From contig JAHECJ010000117.1 in assembly GCA_024641805.1 (NCBI GenBank), positions 1 through 6,688 on the forward strand: a DNA stretch of 6,688 nucleotides, given 5' to 3'. The position numbers and the translations under genes were made by a program. The notes under the pieces are model-generated. The model did not search any database and was not told where the DNA came from. It saw only the letters and a program-made list of their open reading frames with translations. This DNA is from Desulfococcus sp. Lineage in GTDB: Bacteria; Desulfobacterota; Desulfobacteria; Desulfobacterales; Desulfosalsimonadaceae. Positions within the stretch are counted from its first letter, which is position 1; every line of letters starts with the position of its first letter. Positions 6,116 to 6,688 of this stretch are shown here, in pieces.

Positions 6116-6688
6116 TTATCCAAGATGAATCCCTTTTCCTGTGAATATGGACCGACATATTTCAATTTTTTCATTCGGAATCCAGGCGGTCATTTCTTTG
6201 TTGTTTTGAAAGGAATTTCGGGTCCCGATTTTTTTGTTTTTTTCATGCCATAGGGGATTATAGGCAAGCAAGCGGGCCTGCCGGACGCCCTGCACGGTTA
6301 AAAAATCTGCGATGTCGGTCAGGTTTTTCTCGGTGGCGGTGATGTTCGGTATGAGCGGTGTTCGGGGCAGCAGTTCAATGCCGTTGTTACCTGACAAGGC
6401 ATTTAATTTGATAAAGTTGTTCAGGATCCGATCGTTTTTAACGCCGCAAAACTGTTGGTGGATTTCCGAGTCACGTATTTTAATATCATAATATATGGTG
6501 TTAAGATATGGCAAAATTTTTTTTTCAAACGATTCGAATTCAAAAAGGCCGCAGGTTTCAAGTAACGTATGGATTCCTTCGGCCTGGAATCGTTTAAGCA
6601 GATCGGACAAAAAGTCCATATGCAGCGTGGGTTCTCCGCCGGATAACGTCACACCGCCGCCGGAATTCTTAAAAAACGGTTTGTCCTT
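6116..6688 (-). CDS. Glycyl radical enzyme activase, radical SAM (5'-partial)
   Basis: About 190 C-terminal residues are visible; the frame is open to the right edge, so the start and the CxxxCxxC cluster motif, with any ferredoxin-like insert, lie outside. The visible part opens with K-D-K-P-F-F-K-N-S-G-G-G-V-T-L-S-G-G-E-P, the characteristic activase segment ending in the SAM-binding G-G-E-P. It then shows L-E-T-C-G, the D-I-K-I strand with E-I-H and F-C-G-V further on, L-N-N-F, and R-T-P-L-I-P-N-I-T. These match the PFL-activase family, which uses a 4Fe-4S cluster and SAM to abstract hydrogen from the glycine of a partner GRE. The partner is almost certainly the GRE two genes downstream. 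A GTG at 6650-6652 falls inside the conserved motif and is not the start. The stop lies 15 bases before the SDR start, which implies co-transcription. The operon promoter is outside the window. Confidence 0.9.
   Translation of the reverse strand, partial: KDKPFFKNSGGGVTLSGGEPTLHMDFLSDLLKRFQAEGIHTLLETCGLFEFESFEKKILPYLNTIYYDIKIRDSEIHQQFCGVKNDRILNNFIKLNALSGNNGIELLPRTPLIPNITATEKNLTDIADFLTVQGVRQARLLAYNPLWHEKNKKIGTRNSFQNNKEMTAWIPNEKIEICRSIFTGKGIHLG

Noticed and set aside
6116..6652. Activase gene starting at the GTG at 6650-6652
   Set aside because: The conserved S-G-G-G-V-T-L-S-G-G-E-P motif spans this codon and the frame stays open to the window edge, so this is an internal valine.

Overview
The window looks like a piece of an anaerobic Gram-negative chromosome, most plausibly a sulfate-reducing or related Desulfobacterota (old Deltaproteobacteria). 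This is an inference from three things: an oxygen-sensitive glycyl radical enzyme (GRE) with its radical-SAM activase, a periplasmic OmpA-type protein that implies an outer membrane, and mixed base composition (roughly balanced genes, AT-rich gaps). No marker gene fixes the taxon. Every gene I can support is read on the minus strand, so transcription runs from high to low coordinates.

Right half (about 2085-6688), a GRE operon. First comes the C-terminal part of a GRE activase, cut by the window edge. After 15 bases comes an NAD(P)-dependent extended SDR (3beta-HSD-like) whose frame is interrupted by one in-frame TAA. After another 35 bases comes a 998-residue GRE. The GRE carries a Cys-Val-Glu thiyl motif (C639, E641) and a glycyl radical loop (G974). 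Unusually, it has an SCP2-like lipid-binding domain fused to its N-terminus. The activase would install the radical on the GRE. The SCP2 domain suggests a hydrophobic or acyl-type substrate. The SDR, when intact, would oxidise or reduce a hydroxyl/keto group in the same pathway. The reaction is not identifiable from sequence; this fused GRE is the most interesting item here.

Middle (1639-2084): a 446-base gap without a supportable gene. It holds a perfect 14-bp hairpin just after the GRE stop, some smaller hairpins, and a good sigma70-like promoter pointing at the next gene.

Left part: a secreted protein of about 404 residues with a signal peptide, an F5/8C (discoidin)-like module, a second beta-rich module and a C-terminal OmpA-like peptidoglycan-binding domain (424-1638). 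A 327-base gap (97-423) contains a terminator-like hairpin. The window ends inside the first 32 codons of another exported protein (1-96). Nothing links these two envelope genes to the GRE operon beyond shared strand.
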